NCBI GenBank assembly: GCA_031213475.1
Contig: JARUPZ010000020.1
Location: forward strand, 2,906,975-2,970,974
Length of the DNA: 64,000 bases
Direction: 5' to 3'
From: Nereocystis luetkeana
Taxonomy: Eukaryota; Sar; Phaeophyceae; Laminariales; Laminariaceae
Of the stretch, positions 38,001 through 45,456 are shown one piece after another. Position numbers and translations under genes: made by a program. The notes beneath the pieces are model-generated. The model worked only from the letters and a program-made list of their open reading frames with translations, did not search any database and was not told the DNA's origin. Positions within the stretch are counted from its first letter, which is position 1. Each line of letters starts with the position of its first letter.

Positions 38001-38812
38001 TGAAGACATACCATACAAGTCGCGCGTGCACGTGGCCAACTATTGACGCGTTTACTCGTTGGATGTGCACGTATCGGAAGTGCCTGGAGCTTGGAATACC
38101 TTTGAGGCCATCCCCGGCTTGGTTAGATCACGATGCACTGCCGCAGTCATCTGCAATCTCTTATGCATGCGCGTATGTGGCGCAAAAGCCGAGTATGGAG
38201 GGCGAACGGCTGCGCATGAATCACGAAAAAGCGATGTAGCCGAGTTCGGTGCACGCTTGGAGCCAGGCCCGACAACGTACGAGAGCTACACAAACCGATG
38301 ACTGGTGCTCGAAGCCACCACGTACCCCGTAAACATATACCGTAGAGCCTCGTACGAAGTACCACCTCTCGAACGATGAGTATATTACGCAAAAGTACTC
38401 GCTGTAGATTGGGCGCTCTCACGCAAGTACAATGAATGGGAGACGGTGATACGAGTACTGGCTGTGATAATCCTTCATTGCAGCAGGACACATACTGGCA
38501 TATCCTGCCCGAGGTATATATGCTGTGGGAGGCGAGCAGCAAGTTTTTTCGGCGCTTAAGAATCACTGCGACAGCAAGCAACTGCAGCATCGTGCACGAC
38601 TATTGACGCCAAATAGGCGAAGCGACACCCACCTCCTGCCCTCTGCACTGCTGTGTCGTCACCAGATCACTCGCTTTTGAACACAGAAAAATATGAGAAA
38701 AACAAGCTAGGTACAAAGGAAGGCCGAAGTTTGCAGACGTCCTCACCGGCAGGGGGTTGTCCACGATCTCGTCGCCCTCGCAAGGAGGGTACTCAATGTC
38801 GCACTCGTTCAT
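14088..38812 (-). CDS. NAA60: NAA60-type (NatF) N-alpha-acetyltransferase, long intron-rich gene
   Basis: A GNAT-fold enzyme that, in animals and plants, acetylates the N-terminal Met of membrane proteins (those starting Met-Leu, Met-Ile, Met-Phe, Met-Tyr or Met-Lys) at the Golgi or plasma membrane. Coding parts in order: 38812-38747, 32568-32479, 29346-28471, 24091-23911, 22780-22630, 17193-17085 and 14902 to about 14088. Visible motifs: LRPMEPRDLGEVKRLHEQCF and PVRYEM (alpha1), AFYENVVRG, EEIVGLITCQ (beta), VVYILTLG (beta4, with the Tyr used by NAA60), RRKGIG (acetyl-CoA loop R-x-x-G-x-G), VYLHVITTN (with the catalytic His) and DYYKINGQLYDCFLYALFVNG, which matches the family's unusual C-terminal strands. 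Codon phase is kept at every junction except between the third and fourth parts. The product is about 760 residues, three times the human enzyme, because of a huge Gly/Ser insert and a disordered tail. Confidence 0.85.
14359..14377. repeat. C19 homopolymer inside the last NAA60 exon
   Basis: Nineteen consecutive C on the plus strand. The coding frame changes across it, and one base fewer (or two more) would make a single frame through the exon. Confidence 0.75.
15062..15365 (+). repeat. GATC-rich dispersed repeat (family E)
   Basis: Same order of blocks as the 10835 copy, including TGTTGCCGGGT, GTTTCCTGGGTTGGATC, the CTGCCC...GGCAG hairpin and CACAACGGCAGG. Lies in the last intron of NAA60. 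Confidence 0.65.
16051..16172. mobile_element. TIR-type MITE (family A)
   Basis: Inverted ends TTTTACGGGGG...CATAGTAAATAGGACC and GGTCCTATTTAATATGACC-CCCCGTAAA. Family A elements are about 110-120 bases, non-coding, with about 27-bp termini of the type ATTACGGGGGACCATAGTTA. The left end has a 19-G run where others have five. Confidence 0.75.
16225..16455. mobile_element. hAT-like non-autonomous element, second family
   Basis: Starts AGGGTTGTGAACCGAAAAC and ends TTTTACGGTTCACAGCCCT, an inverted repeat of about 18 bases with changes. The interior is rich in CGGTCGGTTTTT and its complement. No transposase. Confidence 0.5.
17085..17193 (-). CDS. NAA60: NAA60 exon with C-terminal strands
   Basis: Acceptor CCAACCCTCAG, donor TCGAG|GTGACT. 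It joins in phase after ...VCCIT to give DYYKINGQLYDCFLYALFVN and GAQPP, which parallels the C-terminal YYSIRG...GFTYVLYINGGHPP region of the human protein and its plant counterpart. It ends with WGWSIQSLS, the start of the C-terminal amphipathic helices that bind membranes in the human enzyme. Confidence 0.9.
17200..17400. repeat. G-rich/purine-rich low-complexity tract
   Basis: Repeats of GGGGAGACAAGAGGAGGGGAGCC with long G runs next to an NAA60 exon. On the minus strand it is a C/T-rich tract just upstream of the exon acceptor and gives Pro-rich frames that are not genes. Confidence 0.7.
18185..18310. repeat. ATC microsatellite
   Basis: About 40 ATC units with few interruptions, directly followed by a reverse family E repeat (18308-18500). 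Confidence 0.9.
18606..19128 (+). repeat. Family C repeat, near full length, poly(C) end
   Basis: Begins GGTTGGCGTCGGTTGGCAAC, passes through ACAACCAGGGTACCG, a T-run, GGCGGTCGGTCACAG, the block before CACACCGGAAAATGAAT, then GCATTGTAGGGATGCGAGG and ends GAGTACACCC with poly(C). A diverged, shorter copy follows at 19138-19430. Confidence 0.75.
19558..19638 (+). repeat. Family D repeat with poly(C) end
   Basis: GGGATGCGTGGTCAATGGTC, CAAGCAACAAATGAGTACG, then a pure C run. Related copies at 53690-53730, 53745-53805 and 54765-54832, and in reverse at 52830-52915, end at the same GAGTAC plus poly(C). Confidence 0.7.
19695..19912 (+). mobile_element. tRNA-derived SINE, copy 1
   Basis: GCTTGGTAGGTGGTCCGCG followed 20 bases later by GTGGGTTCAAGTCTCACCG resembles the A box, anticodon arm and B box of a tRNA. 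A non-tRNA body with ACGTTCGATGAAAATCGACG follows and the element ends GGCACGTACC plus a G run. A second copy lies at 21806-22035 and a reverse fragment at 31432-31550. Confidence 0.6.
19914..20010 (+). repeat. Dispersed repeat downstream of the SINE
   Basis: GACACCTGTGACCACGGCC and GTAAAACCCTCCTACGAGG recur at 22135-22215 and, in reverse, at 31365-31430, always next to the poly(G) end of the tRNA-derived SINE. It may be part of a longer composite element. Confidence 0.55.
20072..20698 (+). repeat. Family C repeat, best preserved copy, with duplicated end
   Basis: Full copy from GGTTGGGTTGGTGTCGATTGG at about 20072 to ATCGAGTA plus poly(C) at about 20598. Its last 80 bases (GGTCATACGACTACGGCCAT to GAGTACACC plus poly(C)) are then repeated at 20620-20698. 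The interior has a hairpin-like pair GTGCGAGGTAAAG...CTTTACTCCGCAC. I see no gene in it. Confidence 0.75.
20922..21035. mobile_element. TIR-type MITE (family A) with a TACCAGGTA insertion
   Basis: Near-perfect termini TTACGGGGGACCATAGTTAA and the matching inverse ending in CCCCCGTAATA. The interior reads AAAAACCTACCAGGTATATA where other copies read AAAAACCTATATA, a 7-bp insertion at TA (20968-20976). A more diverged copy lies at 20728-20822. Confidence 0.85.
21806..22035 (+). mobile_element. tRNA-derived SINE, copy 2
   Basis: TTGTAGGTGGCCCGCATGCC, CGAGGGTTCAAGTCTCACCG (B-box-like), the conserved CGTTCGATGAAAACCGACG body and the end GGCACGTACC followed by a G run of more than 20. The run abuts a reversed family C end (22036-22110). 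Confidence 0.6.
22036..22130 (-). repeat. Family C end fragment flanked by poly(G) on both sides
   Basis: GTACTCGATAGGAGAGATG to GTCGTGTGACCATA in reverse, followed by another G run. Only the terminal 80 bases of the family are present. Confidence 0.7.
22630..22780 (-). CDS. NAA60: NAA60 exon with acetyl-CoA loop and catalytic His
   Basis: Acceptor TTGTCTACAG; starts GIGRALLRRCVWLS, contains VYLHVITTNPPAHRFYESEG and ends at donor CACCG|GTGAGC in phase 1. The order Arg-x-x-Gly-x-Gly, helix, YLHVxTxN, Ala, FYE is diagnostic for NAA60/NAA50-like GNATs. Confidence 0.9.
22850..23010 (-). repeat. Dispersed repeat, pair of 7430-7690
   Basis: Inverse copy of the blocks described at 7430-7690, including GGGCCCGCCAACAAGAAACG and TATATAGGATTTAGTGTAG. 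Confidence 0.55.
23380..23745 (-). repeat. Family C repeat, reverse copy
   Basis: Poly(G), CATGGTTGCTGTAGTCGTAT, the ACCAGGAAGACATTGCTAGC block, the GAACCGCTTGTGAGGCGGAC block and CTTCCAGAGACAGCCATGG. It lies in the intron between two NAA60 exons. Confidence 0.7.
23911..24091 (-). CDS. NAA60: NAA60 exon with beta4 and the first half of the acetyl-CoA loop
   Basis: Follows acceptor CTCTCTTTTTCAG. It reads WFPSIGVEIEIAWDSG, a Gly-rich linker, then VVYILTLGTDTRHRRK. It ends in phase 0 at AAG|GCGAGC, a GC-type donor, which joins to GIGRALL of the next exon. Its first base expects a preceding exon ending in phase 2, but exon 3 ends in phase 0; a small exon may be missing between them. Confidence 0.75.
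24181..24600 (-). repeat. Family C repeat, two reverse partial copies in tandem
   Basis: The first runs from a poly(G) tract through ATGCATGGCCGTAGTCGTAT to about 24395. The second restarts at GTGTACCCCTTCTAATGCAT and runs to GTTGTGAGGCGGGC. The second has TACTGTA and TACTGCTGTA insertions that the first lacks. Confidence 0.7.
25168..25218. mobile_element. Half copy of the palindromic MITE (family B)
   Basis: AACCCCTTTAGTACTGCAGTCCCG...GGGGACAAACC is one arm of family B. The family A element at 25219-25324 begins exactly where the second arm should start. Confidence 0.65.
25219..25324. mobile_element. TIR-type MITE (family A)
   Basis: CGGGGGACCATAGTTAACAG at the left, CTGTTAACTATGGCCCCACG at the right, interior AAAAACCTATATGTTTAACC. 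Non-coding. Confidence 0.8.
25735..25812. repeat. CTGT tetranucleotide microsatellite
   Basis: About 19 CTGT/CTGC units with few changes. Confidence 0.9.
25813..28470. other. Part of NAA60 intron 3 with unassigned coding-like patches
   Basis: Contains two diverged copies of a 200-bp block (about 27400-27520 and 27595-27700), a plus-strand patch after TTTACTTGCAG at 26524 rich in Arg/Lys, and open frames at 26700-27600 on both strands. None has domains or a phase-consistent partner that I can show. A small missing NAA60 exon (minus strand, length 2 modulo 3) may lie here. Confidence 0.35.
28378..28408. repeat. C-run
   Basis: A run of about 20 C just downstream (minus strand) of NAA60 exon 3. 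Similar C-runs at 28280-28310 lie in a partial family E repeat. Confidence 0.8.
28471..29346 (-). CDS. NAA60: NAA60 exon 3, with giant Gly/Ser-rich insert
   Basis: 292 codons, phase 0 at both ends. It opens with AFYENVVRGFITRGKGEAKE and closes with KREEIVGLITCQ, which are adjacent in other NAA60 proteins. Between them lie about 270 residues dominated by Gly, with Ser, Ala, Asp, Arg and His runs. The same frame links both conserved ends, so the insert is translated unless it is removed as an unrecognised intron. The donor is CAG|GTCGGC, weaker than the others. Confidence 0.75.
29600..29815. repeat. Dispersed repeat, pair with 31565-31745
   Basis: AAACAGCTGCGGGATTGAGG, TTGCAAGCTGCGTGTGATAC and GGCCTCATGCAGG recur in the same order at 31565-31745, diverged by roughly a quarter. 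The 169-residue minus-strand frame over it is not conserved between the copies. Confidence 0.6.
30383..30608. mobile_element. TIR element of about 230-250 bp (family F)
   Basis: Starts GCGTTCTACGATAGAGGTT and ends ACCTCTATCGTAGAACG, a good inverted pair. Similar elements lie at 44776-45026 and 46837-47081, and a partial copy at 58587-58715. All share GAGCTCCxxxCCTCACCCGAAAA or its complement. No coding frame. Confidence 0.75.
30628..30745. mobile_element. TIR-type MITE (family A)
   Basis: TTACGGGGGACCATAGTACA to TTTAATATGGTCCCCCGTAT, located 20 bases from the end of the family F element. Confidence 0.8.
30800..30910. mobile_element. hAT-like element fragment rich in GGGTCGGGT
   Basis: GGGCCGGGTCGGGTTGGGC and, at the right, CTGACCCCGACCCTCGAACAGCCCT. 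The right end matches the hAT-like family; the left end is less clear. Confidence 0.4.
31832..31927. mobile_element. Palindromic MITE (family B), nearly perfect
   Basis: TTAACCCCTTTAGAACCGCA and its inverse TGCGGTTCTAAAAAGGGTTAA enclose matching arms CAGTCCCGTTTTGGGGACAA and a small loop around TCAAATTTCAAG. Transcribed, it would fold into a hairpin of about 40 bp stem. Confidence 0.85.
31928..32030. mobile_element. TIR-type MITE (family A), with two TACCAGGTA insertions
   Basis: Left end partly lost against the family B element; right end ATTAACTATGGTCCCCCATA intact. TACCAGGTA is inserted at 31933-31941 and a doubled form at about 31959-31976. Confidence 0.75.
32116..32226. mobile_element. 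TIR-type MITE (family A), opposite orientation
   Basis: TTATGGGGGGCCATAGTTAA to TTAACTACGGTCCCCCGCAA. The interior ATATATACCAGGTAGGTTTT has the 7-bp insertion relative to ATATATAGGTTTT in the 46517 copy. Confidence 0.8.
32288..32338. repeat. CCCA tetranucleotide microsatellite
   Basis: Twelve uninterrupted CCCA/ACCC units, 140 bases from NAA60 exon 2. Confidence 0.95.
32479..32568 (-). CDS. NAA60: NAA60 exon 2
   Basis: 30 codons between acceptor TGTCGCAG and donor GAGATG|GTGAGC, phase 0 at both ends. It encodes the first strand and helix of the GNAT fold, including LHEQCFPVRYEM, the counterpart of the FPIEYPD region of animal and plant NAA60. Confidence 0.85.
32717..32823. mobile_element. 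TIR-type MITE (family A)
   Basis: CGGGGGACCATAGTAAACAG to CTATTTACTATGGTCCCCCG; interior in the GTAAAAATAGGTAAATATAC orientation. Confidence 0.85.
33420..33512. mobile_element. Palindromic MITE (family B)
   Basis: CCCTTTTAGAGCCGCAGTCC and GGGGCTGCGGTGCCAAAGGGG as arms around ACTCTAATTTCAAGTGG. Confidence 0.75.
34690..34805. mobile_element. TIR-type MITE (family A) with a TACTGTA insertion
   Basis: TTACGGGGGTCCATAGTAAA to TTTACTATGGCCCCCCGCAA. The interior AAAACCTACTGTACATATTT differs from AAAACCTACATGTTT of another copy by CTGTA added at TA (34737-34743). Confidence 0.8.
34803..35520. repeat. Direct tandem duplication, offset about 388 bp
   Basis: Units at 34803-35175 and 35191-35520 share AGGTTGATAATATATCACAC, the CATCGGACGATGATTTTG block and CTTGGCTTCCATCCCTGGGG with few differences. 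Each contains a GTT microsatellite of different length. The second unit starts with a remnant of the MITE end CTATGGCCTCCCGCAATAGG, so the duplication took in part of the MITE. Confidence 0.85.
35650..35930 (-). mobile_element. tRNA-derived SINE, minus strand, poly(G) end
   Basis: On the minus strand GCTGGTCTAGTGGTTGTCC (A box TGGTCTAGTGG) and GCCAGGGTTTTGAGCCCTGCC (B-box-like) are spaced as in a tRNA with a long variable arm (Ser/Leu type). A body with a CA/GT microsatellite follows and the element ends GTGCTCGTAGT plus ten G. No 3' CCA or intact acceptor stem, so it is a SINE and not a tRNA gene. Confidence 0.55.
35964..36058. mobile_element. Palindromic MITE (family B), plus half copy at 36070-36118
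   Basis: CCCCTTTAGAACCGCAGTCC and ACTGCGGTTCTAAAAGGG arms. A second, single right arm (CTGCAGTCCTAAAAGGGTTAA) follows after 12 bases. Confidence 0.8.
36640..38290. repeat. Satellite-like tandem array, about 200-250 bp units
   Basis: About six diverged head-to-tail units share CTCGCCGACTTGATTGAATA, CAAGTCGTGCGTGCAAAGGC, GCCTGGAGCCTGGGATGAC and ATACGGCTGTGTGGCGCAA. Unit starts lie near 36685, 37077, 37295, 37515, 37740 and 37985. It sits within NAA60 intron 1. Frames over it change between units, so it is not a repeated protein. Confidence 0.75.
38747..38812 (-). CDS. NAA60: NAA60 exon 1 (start codon)
   Basis: 22 codons from the ATG at 38812-38810, acidic (MNECDIEYPPCEGDEIVDNP), ending at donor CCG|GTGAGG in phase 0, which fits the next exon. 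An AG follows a pyrimidine stretch two bases before the ATG, so a further non-coding 5' exon is possible. Confidence 0.65.
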
Positions 38813-39085
38813 GTCTGGCGTGGAGCAGGACAGGATGGCTGCTTTTGTCCCACACCCCCGTCCTTCGCTCGCTCTCTCAAAACCAGTCTGGAAGAACGAA
38901 AGAACAACTCATCTACAGCAGCGGTTCTGGGAGTTCCACTTCAAGTCGAAGGGATGTTTGTAGGAGGGGACAAAGCCGCCCAAAGCCGAGCACGTACGGC
39001 CCACCGCACCGCACACAGAACTGAGCACACAACACAGACCGCAGCAGCTACACGATCCAGAATCGCATCCCAGAGTAGTGACGGT
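38813..39085. promoter_or_regulatory. Probable shared (divergent) promoter region
   Basis: The start codon of NAA60 (minus, 38812) and the first coding exon of the large plus-strand gene (start at 38954 or 39086) face away from each other with only 140-270 bases between. I see no certain TATA box. The assignment rests on gene arrangement. Confidence 0.4.
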
Positions 39086-39529
39086 ATGAGCCTGGCAGTG
39101 GCTTGTGGAAGGGTTCCATCGATTAGCTCTGGCGGGTGCGCAAGCGACGGGAGCAGCAACAGGGTCGATGATCTGACGATAAATTTGAATTATCATGAGC
39201 AGCAACATCAACCACAACGACGGATCAAGAGTGAAGCTTCACGGCCTCGTCAACAGCTCCAGGGACAACAGCAGGCCGGTGCGAGACCCCAGACATCCAG
39301 CAACAACGGGCACACAAGGCGTAACGGAGGCCCACACGGTGGTGGTGGTGGTGGTGGTGGTGGTGGTGGTGGTGGTGGCGCCGGGCCGAAAGTCGTCAAA
39401 GGAGGGGCCTCGAGCCACAAATCCTTGCTTTCCGACGTCGCGAAAATCTCGCCTACTGATTCTCCCCAGGACGCGCTCGAGAGGTTCTTGGCAGCCGTGA
39501 CTTCCCCCCAGGCAGTCGATATTTTCAAG
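38954..39529 (+). CDS. Exon 1 (candidate) of the large plus-strand gene
   Basis: Open from 38954; a second possible start is the ATG at 39086. Gln/Ser-rich, with a GGT-encoded poly-Gly run, then SLLSDVAKISPTDSPQDALE and FLAAVTSPQAVDIFK. The donor AAG|GTTGAG is weak but in phase 0, which fits the next exon. Its membership of this gene is the least certain link. Confidence 0.5.
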
Positions 39530-41645
39530 GTTGAGCCGCCACCCCCACCCCCCTCACCCCCCCCCCCCACTGCGCGCATCCGCATCCCATTGCACGGAAC
39601 GCGGCGGCAATGAGACACGTGGTTTCCTCGCTGTATGGATGTTGTGTGCTCGGCTCTTTCTTGTGAAGAGGTCGAATACGGTTCGAAACTCTCACACCTA
39701 CCTGGTGATGATGATGATGGCTACCTGGTATGTTGGTACGTATAATACCTGCGTGTACCTTTTACCTGGTACGTATTAATAGTCGTATATGGAGTAGGAG
39801 GAAACATACTTTCGCAGAACGACGAAAAAAAAAACGTACCACTCCGACCGATAAAAATAGTGAGCGTTCCAGGTCGGACGTGAATTATCAAGTAGTTTAT
39901 TTTATTTGCGATTATACATCGGTACTACTACTACTACTACTACTACTACTGTGCGTCGGGTATGATGCGTATGAACGTCCCATCCGCGGGGGCCCCAAGG
40001 ACCAATGCGCAGACAGCCGAGTCCCAGGGATCATACCGAACCGCGCAACCAGCGGTGGTGCAGCTTCTCTCCTCGTTCGTCCTGTCAGGCACGATCTCTC
40101 AGGGTCATGAGGCGCCGCACGTACTACCCGCCGCCGGTACAAACACGGCGAACAGTAGTAGACCGGAACATAACCTCTCAGTCCACTTTATTGCTCACGG
40201 AAAACCGCGGCAACCCGATGTGGTCGGCGTTTTGTGTAGATGTGCTGTGCAACTACTACACCGCTACCGTAACATGCGGCCAACCAAGAAGACTATCACT
40301 GCCACCGACCACGAGTACCCCCCCCCCCCCCCCCCCCCCCACGCCCGAACCAAAACACGCACAACACCATTTCGTGCGTGGACAGTGCCTGCCTAAGGAA
40401 ACCCCACCCCCCACATCCCCCGTGCGCGGATTTTCAGTTATTATGTACCAGGTGGGCGTTTTTTCGGCGAAACAAATGTCGTCTTCATCGAATCTGCGGT
40501 TCAGCACGGCCAGGCTCGAATTATTACGTACAAGGCAGAGTGTGTCCCACTCAGGTTTCAGTATAAATGGCCTCATTCTTTTCTTCGTCCGAACCTCCGG
40601 CCTACAAAATTCCGTTATAACCCCGAAATGCTCAAGGTGTTGTCACGTACGTACTGTGCTGTATGACACCGGTTACTGCGCAAACAGGGATCATCACCAC
40701 GTCCGGCCTACGTCGGAGAACTTCTGTCCCACCTCGTCCGGCTGATGCCCCGGGCCCTGGCTTCGCCCGCCGGCGCGGCCACCTTTATCGAATGCCTCCA
40801 ACCGTTTGAGGTGCGCGGGCGTATGTGGCGCGCGGTATATTGCTCCTAAAATATTTGAGTAGCGGGGCTCTTCGCGTGTCGGAGCGGGGTTTTTTCCAAA
40901 AAAACTCACGGGCAGGGTCGGGTCGGGTCGGGTCTCAGGTCAGGTCAGGTCAGGTCAGGTCAGGTCAAGTCAGGAGGATTTTTTTTGTTTACTTTCACGA
41001 ATTGGTTCGGGTCACACTTACCCGACCAGGTCCGACGAAACCTGACCCGTGAGGTCTGACCCGATCCGTGAACAGTCCAGATCATTATCAACGGCGACGT
41101 GGACAACGTTGTTGGACTATATATGGAGGCTTGTTTGGACCCGTGCTGCGGTAGGGGGGTATCATATCAATAGCAGCTATTTTTGTCTCAGGCTATTTTC
41201 TCTTGGGGAACTCCAACAACACACTCGGTTCGATGATTCTAACGAGAAAATGATAGACGGTTGCGATTCGTTGCTGTTTTCTTCAGGCTTTTATAGTATC
41301 TTGAACCACATCTCCCGAAGGTGTACACAGGAATAGCGGTAATTTTCTGAATTTTGTGGGAACAAAATAGAAACCGAAGTATACGTCGTCGGATCCGACG
41401 ACATCAGGTAGCCCCTCACTTGACCCCCTCCCCCCCCCCCCCCCCCCCCCCCCTCAGCGGGAAGTGTTTAGGCTCAATAGTGCCATTTCTATCGTAAGAC
41501 GCTTCTACAGCAGTATGGTCATCTCTCATCTCCACTATCTGGCCAAGCGACGTGCCCGCCACCAAACGATTGGTCGGGGGGGGGGGGGGGGGGGGGGCAT
41601 GCTGTATCTATAGGGGTTTCAAGAAACGAACTACGCCTGATGTCG

Positions 41646-41676
<31 letters not shown>

Positions 41677-44600
41677 TGGAAATGCCTACACCGGAAATTA
41701 AATCACCTAAATGAAGCTGTGATGCATATGCAAGTCCGCCTCACAAGCGGTTGTTAGTAGAATGCAGCTCGCCCTTCGTGCGACTCGCCAGGCACCTCAC
41801 GGCGCTTCGTGCTTGGTGCAAGCAATGCCTCCCTGGTCGCATTCTCGGTCACGGCATTGTAGGGATGAGAGGGTCTACGGTCATACAGCTACGGCCACGC
41901 ATGAGATCGAGTGCATACCTCCTATCGAGTACCCCCCCCCCCCCCCCCCCGGTTTAACTGGTAGGGCAGTTTGGCGGCGTCTTTGGAGCACAGGCACAAC
42001 ATACAACTAGCACGAGGGTTGAGGCTCAGGAAGAGTACATATGTTGACCTTGAGCTAATAATGATCATAGTTGTGCGCAAGTGAAGCGACTACGGCGGTA
42101 AGCGCCGCTGCCGTCGCAGAAGCAGCGGCATCTTGCCTGAGAGAGGCTTTCTTATACCCACACGAAGCCCATTCACCTTCCAAGCTTCCGAACATTCGAA
42201 GCCATACCTTTTTCCCCATGTAGTTCGTTAAAAACAAAACGACAACGCCTCCAAAGGTTCCCAATCTTGCGGTGGAAACAATTGGCCGCCGCCCCCCCCC
42301 CCCATGAGGTGGTTTGGATCGGTAAGAAACCGAAAAAAAAAAAAAACGCGCTTTGGTTGGAATCAACAGGACCTCGACAGTTTCGTCCTTCCAGCCAGCT
42401 TCTACCGCGCCATCGCGTCTGCTGAGGACCCCTCAACGCAGCCACCACCGCGAGGGCATACGTGGAAGCGCAGAAAGGAGCTCGCCCGGGTAGTGGGCAC
42501 TGGAGTGGCATCGCCCGTAGCCAGGGTGAGAAAAAGTGGTGGGACGATGTGTGTCGAGGCTCTGTCTCTGTTGAAGAAACGAAATCACACCAACGACAAG
42601 AAAAACTCGCGATGCCTCCGCTCGTTGCAGCCGTCCGATATTCGGTACGTGTGCCCGGGCGCAGTGACCTTGCATTGCGTTTGTCCGGTGCTCTAATAAG
42701 ATACTCGAGTATCCCTCGTGCGGAGGGACTACGCACGCATCAACTAGATGCGGTATGGAGAGCTCAAGCTTTAAGCTATGAAGAAAAACGACTCTCCCGA
42801 AAGGAAGGCGGCTTGCTGTACGTCGATCGACGTCGTGGGAAAAAAACACGCTGGAGGATGCTACAGATGCTACATAGGATAGCGGTCATTTTGGCGACGC
42901 GTCAAGATTTGTTTTGGCCTTAATGTGCTAGTTTTCAGAGTAGAGGGGGCGGTCAGTCAAGGGGTCAAACCGCGGTGTCATAGCACATATTATCATGCTA
43001 GTTGTGGGGGTCAGCCAAGGGGTCAAGTTGCGGTCTCCTTGCATATTTATATACTACTTGTAGGGTGGGGGACGGTCAGTCAAGGGGTCAAACCGCGGTG
43101 TCATAGCATATATTATCATGCTAGTTGTAGGGGTCAGTCAAGGGGTCAAGTTGCGGTCTCCTTGCATATTTATATACTACTTGTAGGGTGGGGGACGGTC
43201 AGTCAAGGGGTCAAACCGCGGTGTCATAGCATATATTATCATGCTAGTTGTAGGGTTCAGTCAAGGGGTCAAGTTGCGGTCTCCTTGCATATTTATATAC
43301 TACTTGTAGGGTGGGGGACGGTCAGTCAAGGGGTCAAACCGCGGTGTCATAGCATATATTATCATGCTAGTTGTAGGGGTCAGTCAAGGGGTCAAGTTGC
43401 GGTCTCCTTGCATATTTATATACTACTTGTAGGGTGGGGGACGGTCAGTCAAGGGGTCAAACCGCGGTGTCATAGCATATATTATCATGCTAGTTGTAGG
43501 GTTCAGTCAAGGGGTCAAGTTGCGGTCTCCTCGCCCCCTTTCCACCCCATTGCCCCGGTCCTTTTACCCGTTTAAAAGGGAAATTATTGCCGAATATATA
43601 TTTTGTATTCCCCCGGTTTTCCGCTATTTCTTGAGAAACAAAACGAGGGGAGGGGGGAGAAAGCAATTCCTAAATCCGGAATTTTGACCCTTTTAGTACT
43701 ACAGCAGTCCCGTTTTGGGGGCAAGCCACCCAAATAATGAGTAGTTTGTAACCCAAAACAGGACTGCAGTCCTGAGAGGGTAAACAGGAGGCAAATAAAT
43801 CAGGAAACGTTCACATAGATTTTGCTCGTTCAGAAAACCAAAATGGCAGGAGCATTAGAGAAACAAAAAACATACGAAGTGATTCTTGAGAATAGGGAAT
43901 AAAATCAGAAAAATCTGAAAAATTCAGGAAATTTTGGGACGAAACACTTTTTGGTTATTCCGGACGTTAGACCCACCTGCACCCCCGTTTTTGAGCGTAA
44001 ACCTACTTGTAAATAGTGTGGAAGACCTGTGCTTCGGTAGGGGGGAAGGGCGCCTAATTTTTCGGGACCTTTCTGTCGCTTAAGGAGCATAAATTGTTTT
44101 TTTTTTTTTTTTTTCAGGAAAAAACAATGTTCCGGTTCAAATTTGGTGAACAATCCCACGGCCTATGTCCTGGGGGAAACGAAAAAGCATTGTGCCACGA
44201 CAAGGCATGCCTTATTCGGTGATGAGGCATTATTCGGTGATGAGGCATGTCTTGCTATCGCGGTAGCTCCTCACGAGGCCAAAAAAATGTTGTTTTCTCC
44301 TTTGCATCCAAGCAAGGGCCGGGGTCATTTCTGCAGCGATGCTTAAGAAGAGGGAAACATATATTTTCCGAAAAAAAAAAACGTTTTAACAGAGAGGGCG
44401 AGGAATCAGGAACGCTTACATTTCTGCTGGTAGGAAGAAAATGGGACAAAAGACTCTTCGATAGTAGCGGTTCTTAGACCTGCACCCACTTATTTTAGAC
44501 AAAACTTATCCGGAAATGCTGTGGAATCATTTTTGGAGCGGTTCGGAGTTTATAAACGCGCGTCATTCAGGCGTCGATTGTGTTTTTTTTCCCCCAATCC

Positions 44601-45411
44601 CATTTTCGTCATTTGCCCTTCATCTTCCTGCTCTCTCCTGCTGCAGCCGTAGCTCAGGCCTGAGGTCATTGTAGCAGGCTTCTCGCCCCCTCCTCCCCCA
44701 CCACGGCGCCCATGTGCCTTGTATTTACTCAGGCGGGAACGGTTCTCAGCGTTTCCTTCCCTCGTCTGCTCGCGGCGTGTTCTACGATAGAGGTTCATCC
44801 TAATTTTTCGGAGGCCCCTCACTTAAGGAGCTCCATACCTCATCCGAAAACTGACTTCATCAAATATCAAATTTGCATCCCGATGAATAGTTCCATAGCC
44901 GGAGCATACGGTTACGTCATTTTTCGAAACAAGATTGGCATTCTGACGATTTTGGGGTTAAGACGCCCCGTCATTCAGAAAAAAAGAATAGCGGAACTGT
45001 GCCATCATCTCTATATCGTAGAACGCGTCTCGCATCGTATGAAGACTTCATCTGGGAACTACAGTACGTCGTTTTTTTTTTCTCAAGAAAGGCCCCCACG
45101 CCCTGTCTTTCGGTCGTTTTATTTTTGCGCCTCCCCGTGCGATAGGCTCCTACGGCGATGGGACTCGAGACCCTGAGGGAGTACCTGTGCATGAACGGCC
45201 GAGACGCCATCGACTGCGGCAGGCGCACCGTGGCGACCACTCTCACGAGGGCGCTGCTCGGTTCCTGGGAGGCGTCGGCGGCAATGGTGCGATCGACGGC
45301 TTTTTTATTTTTTTGGGGAATCCCGCGCTTAGCTGTACGCGTCTGTGTTGGACGCTGTGAGACTCTCGTGCAATACTCCTCTTGGGCACCCATAAAAATA
45401 TACTCATATGG

Positions 45412-45456
<45 letters not shown>

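Noticed and set aside
42925-43575. 216-residue repeat protein
   Set aside because: The frame stays open only because the repeat unit is 123 bases; no start or splice signals, and it lies in an intron.
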